Positions 45,554-54,367 of a stretch of DNA of 64,000 nt are shown here, piece by piece. Positions within the stretch are counted from its first letter, which is position 1. The number at the start of each line of letters is the position of its first letter. Both the position numbers and the translations under genes were made by a program. The stretch comes from Ectopseudomonas mendocina (lineage in GTDB: Bacteria > Pseudomonadota > Gammaproteobacteria > Pseudomonadales > Pseudomonadaceae). Where the stretch lies: positions 1 to 64,000 of the forward strand of contig NZ_SCFY01000002.1 in the NCBI RefSeq assembly GCF_007049795.1, given 5' to 3'. A model generated the notes under the pieces. It made no database searches. It had not been told where the DNA came from and saw only the letters and a list, made by a program, of their open reading frames with translations.

Positions 45554-46399
45554 ATGAAGTTCGAAGGCACCCAGTCCTACGTCGCCACCGACGACCTCAA
45601 GCTCGCGGTCAACGCCGCCATCACCCTGCAGCGCCCGCTGCTGGTCAAGGGTGAGCCGGGCACCGGCAAGACCATGCTCGCCGAACAACTGGCCGACGCC
45701 TTCGGCGCCAAGCTGATCACCTGGCACATCAAGTCCACCACCAAGGCGCACCAGGGCCTGTATGAATACGATGCGGTCAGCCGCCTACGCGACTCGCAGC
45801 TCGACTCCGACAAGGTTCACGACGTTCGCAACTACATCAAGAAAGGCAAGCTGTGGGAGGCGTTCGAGGCCGACGAGCGCGTGATCCTCTTGATCGACGA
45901 AATCGACAAGGCCGACATCGAGTTCCCCAACGACCTGTTGCAGGAACTCGACAAGATGGAGTTCTACGTTTACGAGACCAACGAGACGATCAAGGCCAAG
46001 CAGCGCCCGATCATCATCATCACCTCGAACAACGAGAAGGAACTGCCGGACGCCTTCCTGCGCCGCTGCTTCTTCCACTACATCGCCTTCCCCGATCGCG
46101 ACACGCTGAAGAAGATCGTCGACGTGCACTACCCCAACATCAGCGGCGAGCTGGTGGCCGAGGCGCTGGACGTGTTCTTCGACGTGCGCAAGGTACCGGG
46201 CCTGAAGAAGAAGCCCTCGACCAGCGAACTGGTGGACTGGCTCAAGCTGCTGATGGCCGACAACATCAGCGAAGCCGTGCTGCGCGAACGCGACCCGACC
46301 AAGGCCATCCCGCCTCTGGCTGGCGCCCTGGTGAAGAACGAGCAGGATGTGCAGTTGCTCGAGCGCCTGGCCTTCATGACCCGCCGCGCGTCGCGGTAA
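45554..46399 (+). CDS. MoxR-family AAA+ ATPase
   Basis: A 281-aa AAA+ ATPase of the MoxR group, a chaperone-like class that works with VWA-domain proteins to activate metalloenzymes or complexes. Walker A is LVKGEPGTGKTMLAEQLADA near residue 36, Walker B ILLIDEIDKADIEFPNDLLQ near 115, and sensor 1 is PIIIITSNNEKELPDAF. The arginine finger region is LRRCFFHYIAFPD. GAGGA precedes the ATG. The VWA partner follows 165 bp downstream, with a palindromic repeat in the gap. Confidence 0.92.
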   Translation: MKFEGTQSYVATDDLKLAVNAAITLQRPLLVKGEPGTGKTMLAEQLADAFGAKLITWHIKSTTKAHQGLYEYDAVSRLRDSQLDSDKVHDVRNYIKKGKLWEAFEADERVILLIDEIDKADIEFPNDLLQELDKMEFYVYETNETIKAKQRPIIIITSNNEKELPDAFLRRCFFHYIAFPDRDTLKKIVDVHYPNISGELVAEALDVFFDVRKVPGLKKKPSTSELVDWLKLLMADNISEAVLRERDPTKAIPPLAGALVKNEQDVQLLERLAFMTRRASR

Positions 46400-46432
46400 A
46401 CATCGGGCGGCTGCGCGTCGGCCAGCGCCTTT

Positions 46433-46543
46433 GTAGGATGGGTTAGCGAAGCGTAACCCACCGCCCAGCCGTCAGGCTGGCAAGCATGATGCCGACGGCA
46501 TCAACGGTGGGTTACGCCGCTACGCGACTAACCCACTCTACGG
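46433..46543. repeat. Long palindromic repeat between moxR and the VWA gene
   Basis: GTAGGATGGGTTAGCGAAGC and TAACCCACC (46433-46462) pair imperfectly with GGTGGGTTACGCCGC and GACTAACCCACTCTACGG (46507-46543) across a central GCCCAGCCGTCAGGCTGGC hairpin. It separates two genes normally adjacent in an operon and could attenuate or stabilise the transcript. Confidence 0.7.
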
Positions 46544-46564
46544 ATTACCCCGAGGGCACAGAAA

Positions 46565-47743
46565 ATGCTGCTCAACCTGTTCAACGAAATGCGCGCGGCC
46601 AAGGTGCCGGTGTCGGTGCGCGAGTTGCTCGACCTGATCAACGCGCTCAAGCACAACGTCGTGTTCGCCGACATGGACGAGTTCTATTACCTGGCGCGCG
46701 CGATTCTGGTCAAAGACGAGCGCCACTTCGATAAGTTCGACCGTGCCTTCGGCGCCTACTTCAAGGGTCTGGAAAACCTCAACGAACACATCGAGGCGAT
46801 GATCCCCGAGGAATGGCTGCGCAAGGAATTCGAGCGCCTGCTGACCGACGAGGAAAAGGCGCAGATCCAGAGCCTGGGAGGCCTGGACAAGCTGATCGAG
46901 GAATTCAAGAAGCGCCTCGAGGAGCAAAAAGAGAAGCACGCCGGCGGCAACAAGTGGATCGGCACCGGTGGCACCAGCCCGTTCGGCTCCGGCGGCTACA
47001 ACCCGGAAGGCATTCGTGTCGGCGATGCCGGCAAGCGCCAGGGCAAGGCCGCCAAGGTGTGGGATCAGCGTGAGTACAAGAACCTCGACGACCAGGTCGA
47101 GCTGGGCACGCGCAACATCAAGGTGGCGCTGCGCCGTCTGCGCAAGTTCGCCCGCCAGGGCGCAGCCGAAGAGCTCGATCTGGACGGCACCATCGATCAC
47201 ACGGCGAAAGATGGCGGCCTGCTCAACATCCAGATGCGCCCGGAGCGACGCAACACGGTCAAGCTCCTGCTGTTGCTGGATATCGGTGGTTCGATGGACG
47301 CTCACGTCAAGGTCTGCGAGGAGCTGTTCTCGGCGTGCAAGACCGAGTTCAAGCATCTTGAATATTTCTACTTCCACAACTTCATCTACGAGAGCGTGTG
47401 GAAGAACAACATGCGCCGCACCAGCGAGCGCACCTCGACCCTGGACTTGCTGCACAAGTACGGCGCCGACTACAAGGTGGTGTTCGTCGGCGACGCGGCC
47501 ATGGCGCCTTACGAGATCACCCAGGCCGGCGGCAGCGTCGAGCACTGGAACGAGGAAGCCGGCTACGTCTGGATGAAGCGCTTCACCGAAAAGTTCAAGA
47601 AGATCATCTGGATCAACCCCTACCCCAAGGACACCTGGAACTACACCGCCTCCACCGGCCTGGTGCGCGAGCTGATCGAAGATCGCATGTACCCGCTGAC
47701 CCTGCAGGGTCTGGAAGACGGCATGAAGTACCTGTCCAAGTAA
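46565..47743 (+). CDS. VWA-domain protein, CoxE-like
   Basis: A 392-aa cytosolic protein. The first 130 residues are helical (LLNLFNEMRAAKVPVSVREL), followed by a Gly-rich GTGGTSPFGSGGYNPEG linker. The C-terminal VWA domain holds a MIDAS-type LLLLDIGGSMDAHVKVCEEL near residue 240; the first motif reads DIGGSMD, close to DxSxS but with Gly in place of the first Ser. It is the expected partner of the MoxR ATPase, with which such proteins assemble or activate metal cofactors. Client unknown. Confidence 0.88.
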   Translation: MLLNLFNEMRAAKVPVSVRELLDLINALKHNVVFADMDEFYYLARAILVKDERHFDKFDRAFGAYFKGLENLNEHIEAMIPEEWLRKEFERLLTDEEKAQIQSLGGLDKLIEEFKKRLEEQKEKHAGGNKWIGTGGTSPFGSGGYNPEGIRVGDAGKRQGKAAKVWDQREYKNLDDQVELGTRNIKVALRRLRKFARQGAAEELDLDGTIDHTAKDGGLLNIQMRPERRNTVKLLLLLDIGGSMDAHVKVCEELFSACKTEFKHLEYFYFHNFIYESVWKNNMRRTSERTSTLDLLHKYGADYKVVFVGDAAMAPYEITQAGGSVEHWNEEAGYVWMKRFTEKFKKIIWINPYPKDTWNYTASTGLVRELIEDRMYPLTLQGLEDGMKYLSK

Positions 47744-47761
47744 GGCATCGAGCCGCAATGA

Positions 47762-47799
47762 AAAACGCCGCGAACCCTGTAGCGGATTCGCGGCGTTTT
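47762..47799. terminator. Bidirectional terminator after the VWA gene
   Basis: AAAACGCCGCGAA and TTCGCGGCGTTTT form a 13-bp stem with a 12-base loop, ending in T-runs on both strands, between the convergent VWA and DUF2167 genes. Confidence 0.85.
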
Positions 47800-47800
47800 C

Positions 47801-47825
47801 GTAGCCCGGATGCAATCCGGGCTAC
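47801..47825. repeat. Short perfect palindrome GTAGCCCGGAT
   Basis: GTAGCCCGGAT and ATCCGGGCTAC form an 11-bp stem with a 3-base loop, 2 bp after the terminator and 10 bp before the DUF2167 stop codon. It may serve as the terminator for the minus strand. Confidence 0.7.
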
Positions 47826-47834
47826 GGACTGAAC

Positions 47835-48902
47835 TCAGCGTTTATCCGCATCGTCCGACTTGTTCAGGTCCATCACCGTCTGTGCCGGCGTCTGCACGGG
47901 CTCCTCCGGCTTGGCTTCGGCGGGCGCTACCATAGGCGTGACAGGGGCGCTCGCCTCTTCACTCGAAGTGTCCTTCTTGCGCAGGCCGATGCGCTTGAAC
48001 AGCCAACCGCCCAACACCACCGGGATGAACCAGAATTTCTTCAGCAGTACCAGCAACAGCGCCAGCAAACCGGTCTTGGCCGCTACCTTGCCAGCCACCA
48101 GCGCACCCAGACCATAGGCCGCCACGGTGTCCAGATCCGGGTCGAATTCGGCGTAGCGCTGACCAGGGTTGAAGTCGGTCGCAGCCAGTACGGCCGGCAC
48201 ATTGGCCTCAATCTCCGCCAGCTGATCCATATTGGCGACGAAGTTCAGCACCAGCACGCCCTTACGGCCGAGCACGCGGATGTTGTAGTTCAGGGTGTTG
48301 GTCTCACTGTCACCGAACTTAAGTTCCTTGGCCCAGTGCAGCTTCTTGCCATCGGCATCGTAGCGTGGCGCTGCGGCCCAGCCGACCAGTTGTACCGACT
48401 CGTAACCGTTCTCTTCACGCCATGTGTTGGCCTCGCGCATGTCGGCCTGCATGTCCTTGAGCATGTCGCCATAGTCGATATCAGCGGCGTCCTCGTCGGA
48501 CACGTAGCCACTGTCTTCATATTCGACTGTCACGCCCCAGGATTCATCGGCCAGCGGCGACACGCCAGCCGGCAGGATCATGCCCAATGGCGGGACGTCA
48601 TCCGGCGGGTTGCCCCAAGCGTCGACCAGCAGGCGCTGGGCATTCTCACCGTCGAGAAACACCAGCGAATCGGGCAGGTTGAGGGTGGCAAGATCATTGC
48701 CCAGTACGATGCGGCCGCTCTTGAACTCAAGGCTGGCGACGAATTCTTCCGGGCTGATGTACTGCGCCGAATCATCGCTCTCGCCGATGTCCTCGCTGAC
48801 CGCGACGCTGTCTGGCTCGGTCTCGGGGTTGGCGTAAGCGGCACAGGTGAATGGCAAGACAGCAGCCAGCGCGGCTGCCAGGATCGAATCCTTGATCGAC
48901 AT
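47835..48902 (-). CDS. DUF2167-family membrane protein
   Basis: A 355-aa protein with a signal peptide (MSIKDSILAAALAAVLPFTCAAYA), a periplasmic DUF2167 domain (residues 45-260, including FKSGRIVLGNDLATLNLPDS and WGVTVEYEDSGYVSDEDAAD) and a transmembrane helix near residue 285 (TGLLALLLVLLKKFWFIPVV). The C-terminal tail is acidic and proline-rich. DUF2167 proteins are widespread and uncharacterised. A 7-bp inverted repeat, AATGTAA...TTACATT, lies 29 bp upstream of its start. Confidence 0.82.
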   Translation of the reverse strand: MSIKDSILAAALAAVLPFTCAAYANPETEPDSVAVSEDIGESDDSAQYISPEEFVASLEFKSGRIVLGNDLATLNLPDSLVFLDGENAQRLLVDAWGNPPDDVPPLGMILPAGVSPLADESWGVTVEYEDSGYVSDEDAADIDYGDMLKDMQADMREANTWREENGYESVQLVGWAAAPRYDADGKKLHWAKELKFGDSETNTLNYNIRVLGRKGVLVLNFVANMDQLAEIEANVPAVLAATDFNPGQRYAEFDPDLDTVAAYGLGALVAGKVAAKTGLLALLLVLLKKFWFIPVVLGGWLFKRIGLRKKDTSSEEASAPVTPMVAPAEAKPEEPVQTPAQTVMDLNKSDDADKR

Positions 48903-48931
48903 GGAAACTCCAGTAACACGAGAGAGGGTTA

Positions 48932-48952
48932 AATGTAACGCCGTATTACATT
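48932..48952. promoter_or_regulatory. Inverted repeat upstream of the DUF2167 gene
   Basis: AATGTAA and TTACATT are perfect 7-bp arms separated by 7 bases, 29 bp before the start codon, in an otherwise GC-rich region. The spacing and position suggest an operator for a dimeric regulator. Confidence 0.45.
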
Positions 48953-49062
48953 AACACGCCCTGTCTCGCGCTCAGGCGAACCAGTGCACTTTTTTGTGGC
49001 TTGTCATCCCAGGCAACCACATGCCGGATCAGCGCAAAAACACGCCCGGCGCTTGCCTGCCC

Positions 49063-49587
49063 TCAGTGCCAGTGTCGTTGCTGCGCTCGCCGAGTGCGCC
49101 CGGCTCCGAACAGCCAGCCGCACAGTACCACCAGCACCTCGGCCAACCAGGCCAACAGCAAGGCGCTGATCACGCCCCAGAGAATTGCATCCGGGGTGAA
49201 CAGCACCTGATAGCGGTACGCCTGCAGGGTTTCCTCGAACAACTCGTGATCGGCACCAGTCGCCAGGTGCCAGGCCTGGGTGTACCAGGGGCCCTGCATG
49301 GCCTGCCATTCCCGTTCGAGCAAGGCCGAGCGCTGCACCAGGTGCCCGACGCTCTTGGCATCGCTGCGCATCACCGGATCGTCGCTGACACGGTAGTGCG
49401 CCACCAGTGCGTCCATATCGCCTTTGAAGAAATTGCGCGCAGTTTCCTGAAAGCCTTTGAGGCTTTGCTGCGACTCCAGGCGATGGGCTTCGACGCGCTT
49501 GGCGTAGTCATCGATGAAACCCGGCACCTGCACGCCAAGTAACAGGCCGAAGGCGAACAGCGTCAGACGCAGGTAGCTTCTAAGCAT
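49063..49587 (-). CDS. DUF2937-family membrane protein
   Basis: A 174-aa inner-membrane protein with one N-terminal helix (LRLTLFAFGLLLGVQVPGFI) and one C-terminal helix (ILWGVISALLLAWLAEVLVV), enclosing about 100 soluble residues that begin DDYAKRVEAHRLESQQSL. The layout and N-terminus match my memory of DUF2937. It is the last gene of a set with the class II amidotransferase, the HIT protein and another membrane protein on the same strand. No function is known. Confidence 0.78.
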   Translation of the reverse strand: MLRSYLRLTLFAFGLLLGVQVPGFIDDYAKRVEAHRLESQQSLKGFQETARNFFKGDMDALVAHYRVSDDPVMRSDAKSVGHLVQRSALLEREWQAMQGPWYTQAWHLATGADHELFEETLQAYRYQVLFTPDAILWGVISALLLAWLAEVLVVLCGWLFGAGRTRRAQQRHWH

Positions 49588-49591
49588 GGGA

Positions 49592-50365
49592 TCAGGCCTT
49601 GCCGTGAGTGATGCATTCGCCGCGTCGCCACAGGCGCCATTCGCCCGGCTGATACAGCGACCATTGTTCGTTGTCGGTCAGGGGTTCGGTGGCGATGACC
49701 GTCACCACGTCGTTGGGCGTGGTTTCCGACTGGAAATCCACCTTCAGGTCGGCGTCCTTGAGTTGCGCGGGGCCGAACGGCGCGCGCCGGGTGATATGCG
49801 CCAGCTTGGTCGAGCAGAAGCTGAACAGCCAATCGCCGTCGCTGAGCAGGCAGTTGAACACGCCAAGCTGACGGTAGCTGGCACAAGCCGCTACCAGCAC
49901 CGGCAGCAGCATTTCCACCGATACCGGCTCGGGAAAGGCCCGGCGTACTCGGTTGAGCAGGTCGCAGAACGCCGCTTCGCTGTCGGTCTCACCTATCGGT
50001 CGGTAGAAACTGGTGGAGCCCTGTAGGCCGGCCAGTTGCCCGTTGTGTGCGAAACACCAGTTACGCCCCCACAGCTCACGGCTGAAAGGATGGGTGTTGA
50101 CCAGGCAAACCTTGCCGACGTTGGCCTGACGAATGTGGCCGATCACCACCTCGCTCTTGATCGGGTAGCGCTGCACCAACTGCGCCACCTCGGACTCGCT
50201 GCTCGCCCGCGGATCCTGAAACAGACGCAGGCCGCGCCCTTCGTAGAAACCGATGCCCCAACCGTCGCGATGCGGGCCGGTGCGGCCACCACGCTGCATC
50301 AGCCCGGTGAAACTGAACACGATATCGGTGGGTACATTGGCGCTCATGCCGAGCAATTCGCACAT
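49592..50365 (-). CDS. Class II glutamine amidotransferase (YafJ-like)
   Basis: A 257-aa protein with an N-terminal nucleophile fold. Cys2 (MCELLGMSANVPTDIVFSF) becomes the N-terminal nucleophile after removal of Met1. GPHRDGWGIGFYEGRGL and GHIRQANVG near residue 77, NTHPF and FAHNGQL near 105 complete the glutaminase pocket. It stands alone without a synthase domain. Substrate is unknown. The HIT gene upstream ends 5 bp before its start. Confidence 0.9.
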   Translation of the reverse strand: MCELLGMSANVPTDIVFSFTGLMQRGGRTGPHRDGWGIGFYEGRGLRLFQDPRASSESEVAQLVQRYPIKSEVVIGHIRQANVGKVCLVNTHPFSRELWGRNWCFAHNGQLAGLQGSTSFYRPIGETDSEAAFCDLLNRVRRAFPEPVSVEMLLPVLVAACASYRQLGVFNCLLSDGDWLFSFCSTKLAHITRRAPFGPAQLKDADLKVDFQSETTPNDVVTVIATEPLTDNEQWSLYQPGEWRLWRRGECITHGKA

Positions 50366-50369
50366 CGAA

Positions 50370-50816
50370 TCAATTCTCCTTGCCGAGGATCAGACGCAGA
50401 CGATCGGCTTCATCTTGCAGACGCGCTTCGATTCGCTTGCGGCCCATTGGCAGAAAACGCACCAGCAATCGCCAGAGCAGCGCCGGCAGATCGCCTGGCT
50501 GGCGTGGAATCAGGTGTAAATGAAGGTGGGGCACGTGCTGATTGGAATCCGGACCATCGTTGATCAGCAGGTTGATGCCGTTCTTGCCAAAGCCCGCCTC
50601 GCGCAGCGCGGCGGCGATACGCTCGGCCAGCGTCAGCAGACGTTCACGCACCGGTGGCGGCAGATCTCGTAGAAATGGCGCATGCAGACGACTGACGATC
50701 AGCACATGGGCCGGACGCATCGGAAAGATATCCAGCAGCACGATGAAATCATCATCCTCATAAAGGCGATGAGCGGGTAGCCGTTGCTCGGCAATGGCAC
50801 AAAACACGCAATCCAT
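50370..50816 (-). CDS. HIT-family protein (histidine triad nucleotide hydrolase)
   Basis: A 148-aa HIT protein. MDCVFCAIAEQRLPAHRLYE is the typical N-terminus with a CxxC-like metal pair, and QHVPHLHLHLIPRQ near residue 95 is the HxHxHxx catalytic triad. HIT proteins cleave adenylylated amines or dinucleotides. The start follows GGGAGG. The in-frame upstream extension to 50870 has no family resemblance. It lies upstream of the amidotransferase gene with a 4-bp gap. Confidence 0.9.
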   Translation of the reverse strand: MDCVFCAIAEQRLPAHRLYEDDDFIVLLDIFPMRPAHVLIVSRLHAPFLRDLPPPVRERLLTLAERIAAALREAGFGKNGINLLINDGPDSNQHVPHLHLHLIPRQPGDLPALLWRLLVRFLPMGRKRIEARLQDEADRLRLILGKEN

Positions 50817-50879
50817 CAGGCCTCCCTTGCACAAGGCCATCATGCTGAACGCCTCGGCCAGCAGGCGCAAGGGGTCAGA

Positions 50880-51350
50880 TCAAATACGCGGTTCCATGCG
50901 ACCCGAACGATCACGCCCGTAATCGCGTGCTGGCAGGTCGTCGTCTTCTTCCATGCGTTCGCGCAAGGTACGCGGGTCTTCGTCGGCCTCGGCCACCTGC
51001 TCGCCCTTGCGGCCCTTCCACCAGCGCTCGATGGGCCAGCGCACGGCGACGAACAGCAGGTATACGGCCAGCGCGATGAGGCTGTAGAGCGCCAGATCGG
51101 CGACCGCACGCCAGGCGTTGTTGCCGACCTTGAGCAATACGTCCATGGCGGTGACCGCGAGGGCCGGCGCAAACAGTTCACGCGTCGGGTCGACAATGGT
51201 CGGGCTGAACAGCAGCACGGCCACCAGCACGGCGAGCGGTTCGCGCAGGTAGCGCCACATCCAGCTGGTCAGGCGCATCCACACCAACAGGCAACCCAGG
51301 GCAGCAATCCCGTAGGCCGCCCAGGCCATGAGGTAGTCGTTTTCATTCAT
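50880..51350 (-). CDS. Hypothetical inner-membrane protein
   Basis: A 156-aa protein with three or four hydrophobic segments: YLMAWAAYGIAALGCLLVWM, LREPLAVLVAVLLFSPTIV, and ADLALYSLIALAVYLLFVAV. A charged cytosolic tail rich in Asp, Glu and Arg follows (residues 115-156). It probably belongs to a pseudomonad-specific family and may be transcribed with the HIT gene 63 bp downstream. No function is evident. Confidence 0.72.
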   Translation of the reverse strand: MNENDYLMAWAAYGIAALGCLLVWMRLTSWMWRYLREPLAVLVAVLLFSPTIVDPTRELFAPALAVTAMDVLLKVGNNAWRAVADLALYSLIALAVYLLFVAVRWPIERWWKGRKGEQVAEADEDPRTLRERMEEDDDLPARDYGRDRSGRMEPRI

Positions 51351-51458
51351 CATAAGCAGGCGCCGGCGTGGCAGGTCTGGCAAAGGGGCGCTTATGATAA
51401 CGGCTTTTGCCCAATGCGGCGCCCCCGCCGTCGTCCTCTCGTTATCTGGAGCTACGCC

Positions 51459-53501
51459 ATGTCCTCAGCCCCCATCGCCCGCCAGGAAGCCGGCAAAGAT
51501 CCCTATCGCTGGCTGGAAAACCGCGATAGCGACGAGGTGCTAGCGCACCTGCAGGCAGAGAACGCCTACCTGGATGCCGTGCTGGAGCCGCAACGAGCCC
51601 TGCGCGAGCAACTGTTCGAGGAGATCAAGGGGCGTATTCGCGAGACTGACCTGTCGCTGCCGACGCCCTGGGGCGACTACCTCTACTACCAGCGCACCAC
51701 GGCCGGTGACGAGTATCCACGGCACTATCGCTGCCGTCGCCCAGCCGATGATTCGCTGCAGGTGGACGCGGCCAGCGAAACGCTGCTGCTCGACCCCAAC
51801 GCGCTGGCCGACGGCGGTTTTCTTTCCGTCGGGGCTTTCAGCATCAGCCCCGACCAGCAGCGCCTGGCCTACAGCCTCGACAGCAGCGGCGACGAGATCT
51901 ACCGCCTGTTCGTCAAGGAACTCGCCAGCGGCGAAATCAGCGAACTGCCCTTCGACGACTGCGACGGCAGCATGACCTGGGCCAATGACAGCCAGACGCT
52001 GTTCTTTACCGAACTGGACGAGACCCATCGCCCCTACAAGCTCTACCGTCATTGCCTCGGTGACAACGCTGCGCAAGCCGTATTCGAGGAAGAGGATGGC
52101 CGCTTCTTTCTGCATTGCTACCGCTCCAGCTCCGAGCGCCAGCTGATTTTGCAACTGGGCAGCAAGACCACCAGCGAAGTCTGGGTGCTCGATGCGCAAC
52201 AGCCGCAGGGCGAATTCAATTGCCTGGCCCCGCGCGAGGAAGGTCATGAATACGACGTCGACCACGGCATGCTGGACGGCCAGTGGTGCTGGTTGATCCG
52301 CAGCAACCAGAGTGGCATCAACTTCGCGCTCTACCGCGCCACTGAGGACAAGCCGCAGCGCCCGCACTGGCAACAGATTCGCGCCCACGACCCGCAGGTG
52401 ATGCTCGAAGGCGCCACGCTGAATCAGCGTGCGCTCACCCTCGCCCTGCGTGAAGGCGGCCTGCCGATCCTCGAAGTGCAGCCGCAGGGGCAGGCGCCCT
52501 ATCGCGTGCAGTTGCCGGATGCGGCCTACAGCCTCTACGTGCAGGACAGCCTGGAATTCCACAGCCCGGTGATCCGCCTGCGCTACGAAGCGCTGAACCG
52601 TCCCGCGCAGGTACGTCAGCTGGAGTTGGCCACGGGTGAACAGCAGGTACTCAAGCAGACGCCGGTAGAAGGCCCGTTCGATGCCGACGCCTATGAAAGT
52701 CGCCGTCTCTGGGCCAGCGCGGCCGACGGTACGCAGATCCCGATCAGCCTGGTAGCACGCCGCGAGGTGTTCGCTGCCGGCAAACCGGCGCCGCTCTATC
52801 TCTATGGTTACGGCGCCTACGGGACGAGCCTCGACCCCTGGTTCTCCCACGCGCGCCTGAGCCTGCTGGAACGCGGTTTCGTCTTCGCCATCGCGCATAT
52901 CCGCGGTGGCGGCGAGATGGGTGAAGCCTGGTACCGCGCCGGCAAGCTCGAACACAAACAGAACACTTTCGACGATTTCATCGCCAGCGCCGAGCGCCTG
53001 ATCGCCGAGGGCCTGACCACCACCTCGCAACTGGCGATCAGCGGCGGCAGCGCAGGCGGCCTGCTGATTGGCGCCGTACTCAACCAACGCCCCGAGCTAT
53101 TCGCCGCCGCTATCGCCGAAGTGCCGTTCGTCGATGTGCTCAACACCATGCTCAACCCGGACCTGCCGCTGACCGTGACCGAGTACGACGAATGGGGCGA
53201 TCCGAATCAGCCCGAGGTCTTCGAGCGCATCAAGGCGTACGCACCTTACGAGAACGTCCGCGCCCAGGCCTACCCGCCCATCCTCGCCGTCGCCGGTTAC
53301 AACGACAGCCGCGTGCAGTACTGGGAAGCAGCCAAATGGGTGGCGAAACTGCGTCGCGACAAGACCGACGACAACCTGCTGCTACTCAAGACCGATCTCG
53401 GCGCCGGCCATGGCGGCATGAGTGGGCGTTATCAGGGCATCAAGGATGTGGCGCTGGAGTACGCGTTTCTGTTCCGTGTGCTCGGGATCGCACAACCGTA
53501 G
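51459..53501 (+). CDS. ptrB: Oligopeptidase B / prolyl oligopeptidase family (S9) peptidase
   Basis: A 680-aa cytosolic serine peptidase. The N-terminal beta-propeller (residues 70-400) includes YQRTTAGDEYPRHYRCRRP and FSISPDQQRLAYSLDSSGDE. The C-terminal alpha/beta hydrolase domain has AISGGSAGGLLIGAVLNQRP with the catalytic Ser, Asp in VAGYNDSRVQYW and His in LGAGHGGMSGRY. The Glu-rich S1 region (GGGEMGEAWYRAGKL) fits oligopeptidase B, which cuts after Arg and Lys. Start ATG at 51459 has GGAG 8 bp upstream. The TAG stop is within the repeat GTAGGAGCGG. Confidence 0.92.
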   Translation: MSSAPIARQEAGKDPYRWLENRDSDEVLAHLQAENAYLDAVLEPQRALREQLFEEIKGRIRETDLSLPTPWGDYLYYQRTTAGDEYPRHYRCRRPADDSLQVDAASETLLLDPNALADGGFLSVGAFSISPDQQRLAYSLDSSGDEIYRLFVKELASGEISELPFDDCDGSMTWANDSQTLFFTELDETHRPYKLYRHCLGDNAAQAVFEEEDGRFFLHCYRSSSERQLILQLGSKTTSEVWVLDAQQPQGEFNCLAPREEGHEYDVDHGMLDGQWCWLIRSNQSGINFALYRATEDKPQRPHWQQIRAHDPQVMLEGATLNQRALTLALREGGLPILEVQPQGQAPYRVQLPDAAYSLYVQDSLEFHSPVIRLRYEALNRPAQVRQLELATGEQQVLKQTPVEGPFDADAYESRRLWASAADGTQIPISLVARREVFAAGKPAPLYLYGYGAYGTSLDPWFSHARLSLLERGFVFAIAHIRGGGEMGEAWYRAGKLEHKQNTFDDFIASAERLIAEGLTTTSQLAISGGSAGGLLIGAVLNQRPELFAAAIAEVPFVDVLNTMLNPDLPLTVTEYDEWGDPNQPEVFERIKAYAPYENVRAQAYPPILAVAGYNDSRVQYWEAAKWVAKLRRDKTDDNLLLLKTDLGAGHGGMSGRYQGIKDVALEYAFLFRVLGIAQP

Positions 53502-53567
53502 GAGCGGTTGTGCGGCATTGCGCTTCAGCAGCGAGACAGCAAGCGTCGCGGCTGAAGCCGCTCCTAC
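53498..53567. repeat. REP-like palindrome overlapping the ptrB stop codon
   Basis: GTAGGAGCGG at 53498 and CCGCTCCTAC at 53558-53567 are the outer arms around GCATTGCGC and GCGTCGCGGC loops. The ptrB TAG stop (53499-53501) lies inside the left arm. Same family as the element at 5382. Confidence 0.7.
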
Positions 53568-53580
53568 AAAAACCCGATGA

Positions 53581-53895
53581 TCAGTCCTGCTTGCGTTGCC
53601 CATCCAGCCCCTGGCTGTTGCGGCGCAGTTGCTCATCCAGTTGCGGAATCGGCTGGTCACCGGTGGATTTCGGTGCAGTCCCTGGGGGAGTTTGTCCTTG
53701 GGGCGGCGGTAAAAGGGGCGCCGATCCCTGGCGCTTGATCGTACCGGGTGTGGAAGGCTGACCGTATGGTTGCGGCGTGGCGGTGCCCGGCGCGCCCGCC
53801 CCAGGGGCGGACGGCATGCGCATCGGTTCCTGAGCCCAGGCCAGACTGCCAAGGCTGGAGGCCAGAATCATCGCGGCGAACAGAGGCAAGCGCAT
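53581..53895 (-). CDS. Secreted proline/glycine-rich hypothetical protein
   Basis: A 104-aa protein with a signal peptide (MRLPLFAAMILASSLGSLAWA, cleavage after Ala21) and a low-complexity mature part rich in Pro, Gly, Gln and Thr (SAPGAGAPGTATPQPYGQPS). No domain or lipobox Cys. Such proteins are poorly conserved and likely periplasmic or envelope-associated. Convergent with ptrB, divergent from yajD. Confidence 0.65.
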   Translation of the reverse strand: MRLPLFAAMILASSLGSLAWAQEPMRMPSAPGAGAPGTATPQPYGQPSTPGTIKRQGSAPLLPPPQGQTPPGTAPKSTGDQPIPQLDEQLRRNSQGLDGQRKQD

Positions 53896-53978
53896 GACAT
53901 TTCTCCTGTGCAGCTGGCTTTCGTTCTATTCTGGCAACATATCCAGACAAGCGTTCACCTCCGATAACAGGTTCCGCC

Positions 53979-54320
53979 ATGAGCACCAGCAACAACCCTT
54001 ATTATCTGTCCGCCCAGGCCGAAGAAGGCTACCGGCAGAAAGCGCTGAAAATGTACCCCCACGTCTGCGGCCGCTGCGCCCGCGAGTTCTCTGGCAAGCG
54101 CCTGAGCGAACTGACCGTGCATCACCGCGACCACAACCACCACAACAACCCGGCCGATGGTTCCAACTGGGAGTTGCTGTGCCTGTTCTGTCATGACAAC
54201 GAACACTCGCGCTACACCGACCAGCAGTACTTCGCCGAAGGCTCCACCGCCAGCCCTCAGGCCGCCAAGTCGACCTACAAGGCCTTCGGCGATCTGGCCA
54301 GCCTGCTGAAAAAGGACTAG
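53979..54320 (+). CDS. yajD: YajD-family HNH nuclease
   Basis: A 113-aa cytosolic protein with an HNH endonuclease fold. CGRCAREFSGKRLSELTVHH gives the zinc CxxC pair and the first His, and NWELLCLFCHDNEHSRYTDQ the second CxxC pair and terminal His. YajD is a small HNH protein of unknown biological role. The C-terminus ends KAFGDLASLLKKD. The following gene starts 47 bp downstream on the same strand. Confidence 0.9.
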   Translation: MSTSNNPYYLSAQAEEGYRQKALKMYPHVCGRCAREFSGKRLSELTVHHRDHNHHNNPADGSNWELLCLFCHDNEHSRYTDQQYFAEGSTASPQAAKSTYKAFGDLASLLKKD

Positions 54321-54367
54321 GGCGTGGCACTCGGCACCGTATAATCGGCGCTTTTGCGAGTGCCACC

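Noticed and set aside
50784..51458. 225-residue N-terminal extension of oligopeptidase B
   Set aside because: It runs antisense through the HIT and membrane-protein genes; the peptidase family starts at MSSAPIARQEAG, which has a ribosome-binding site.
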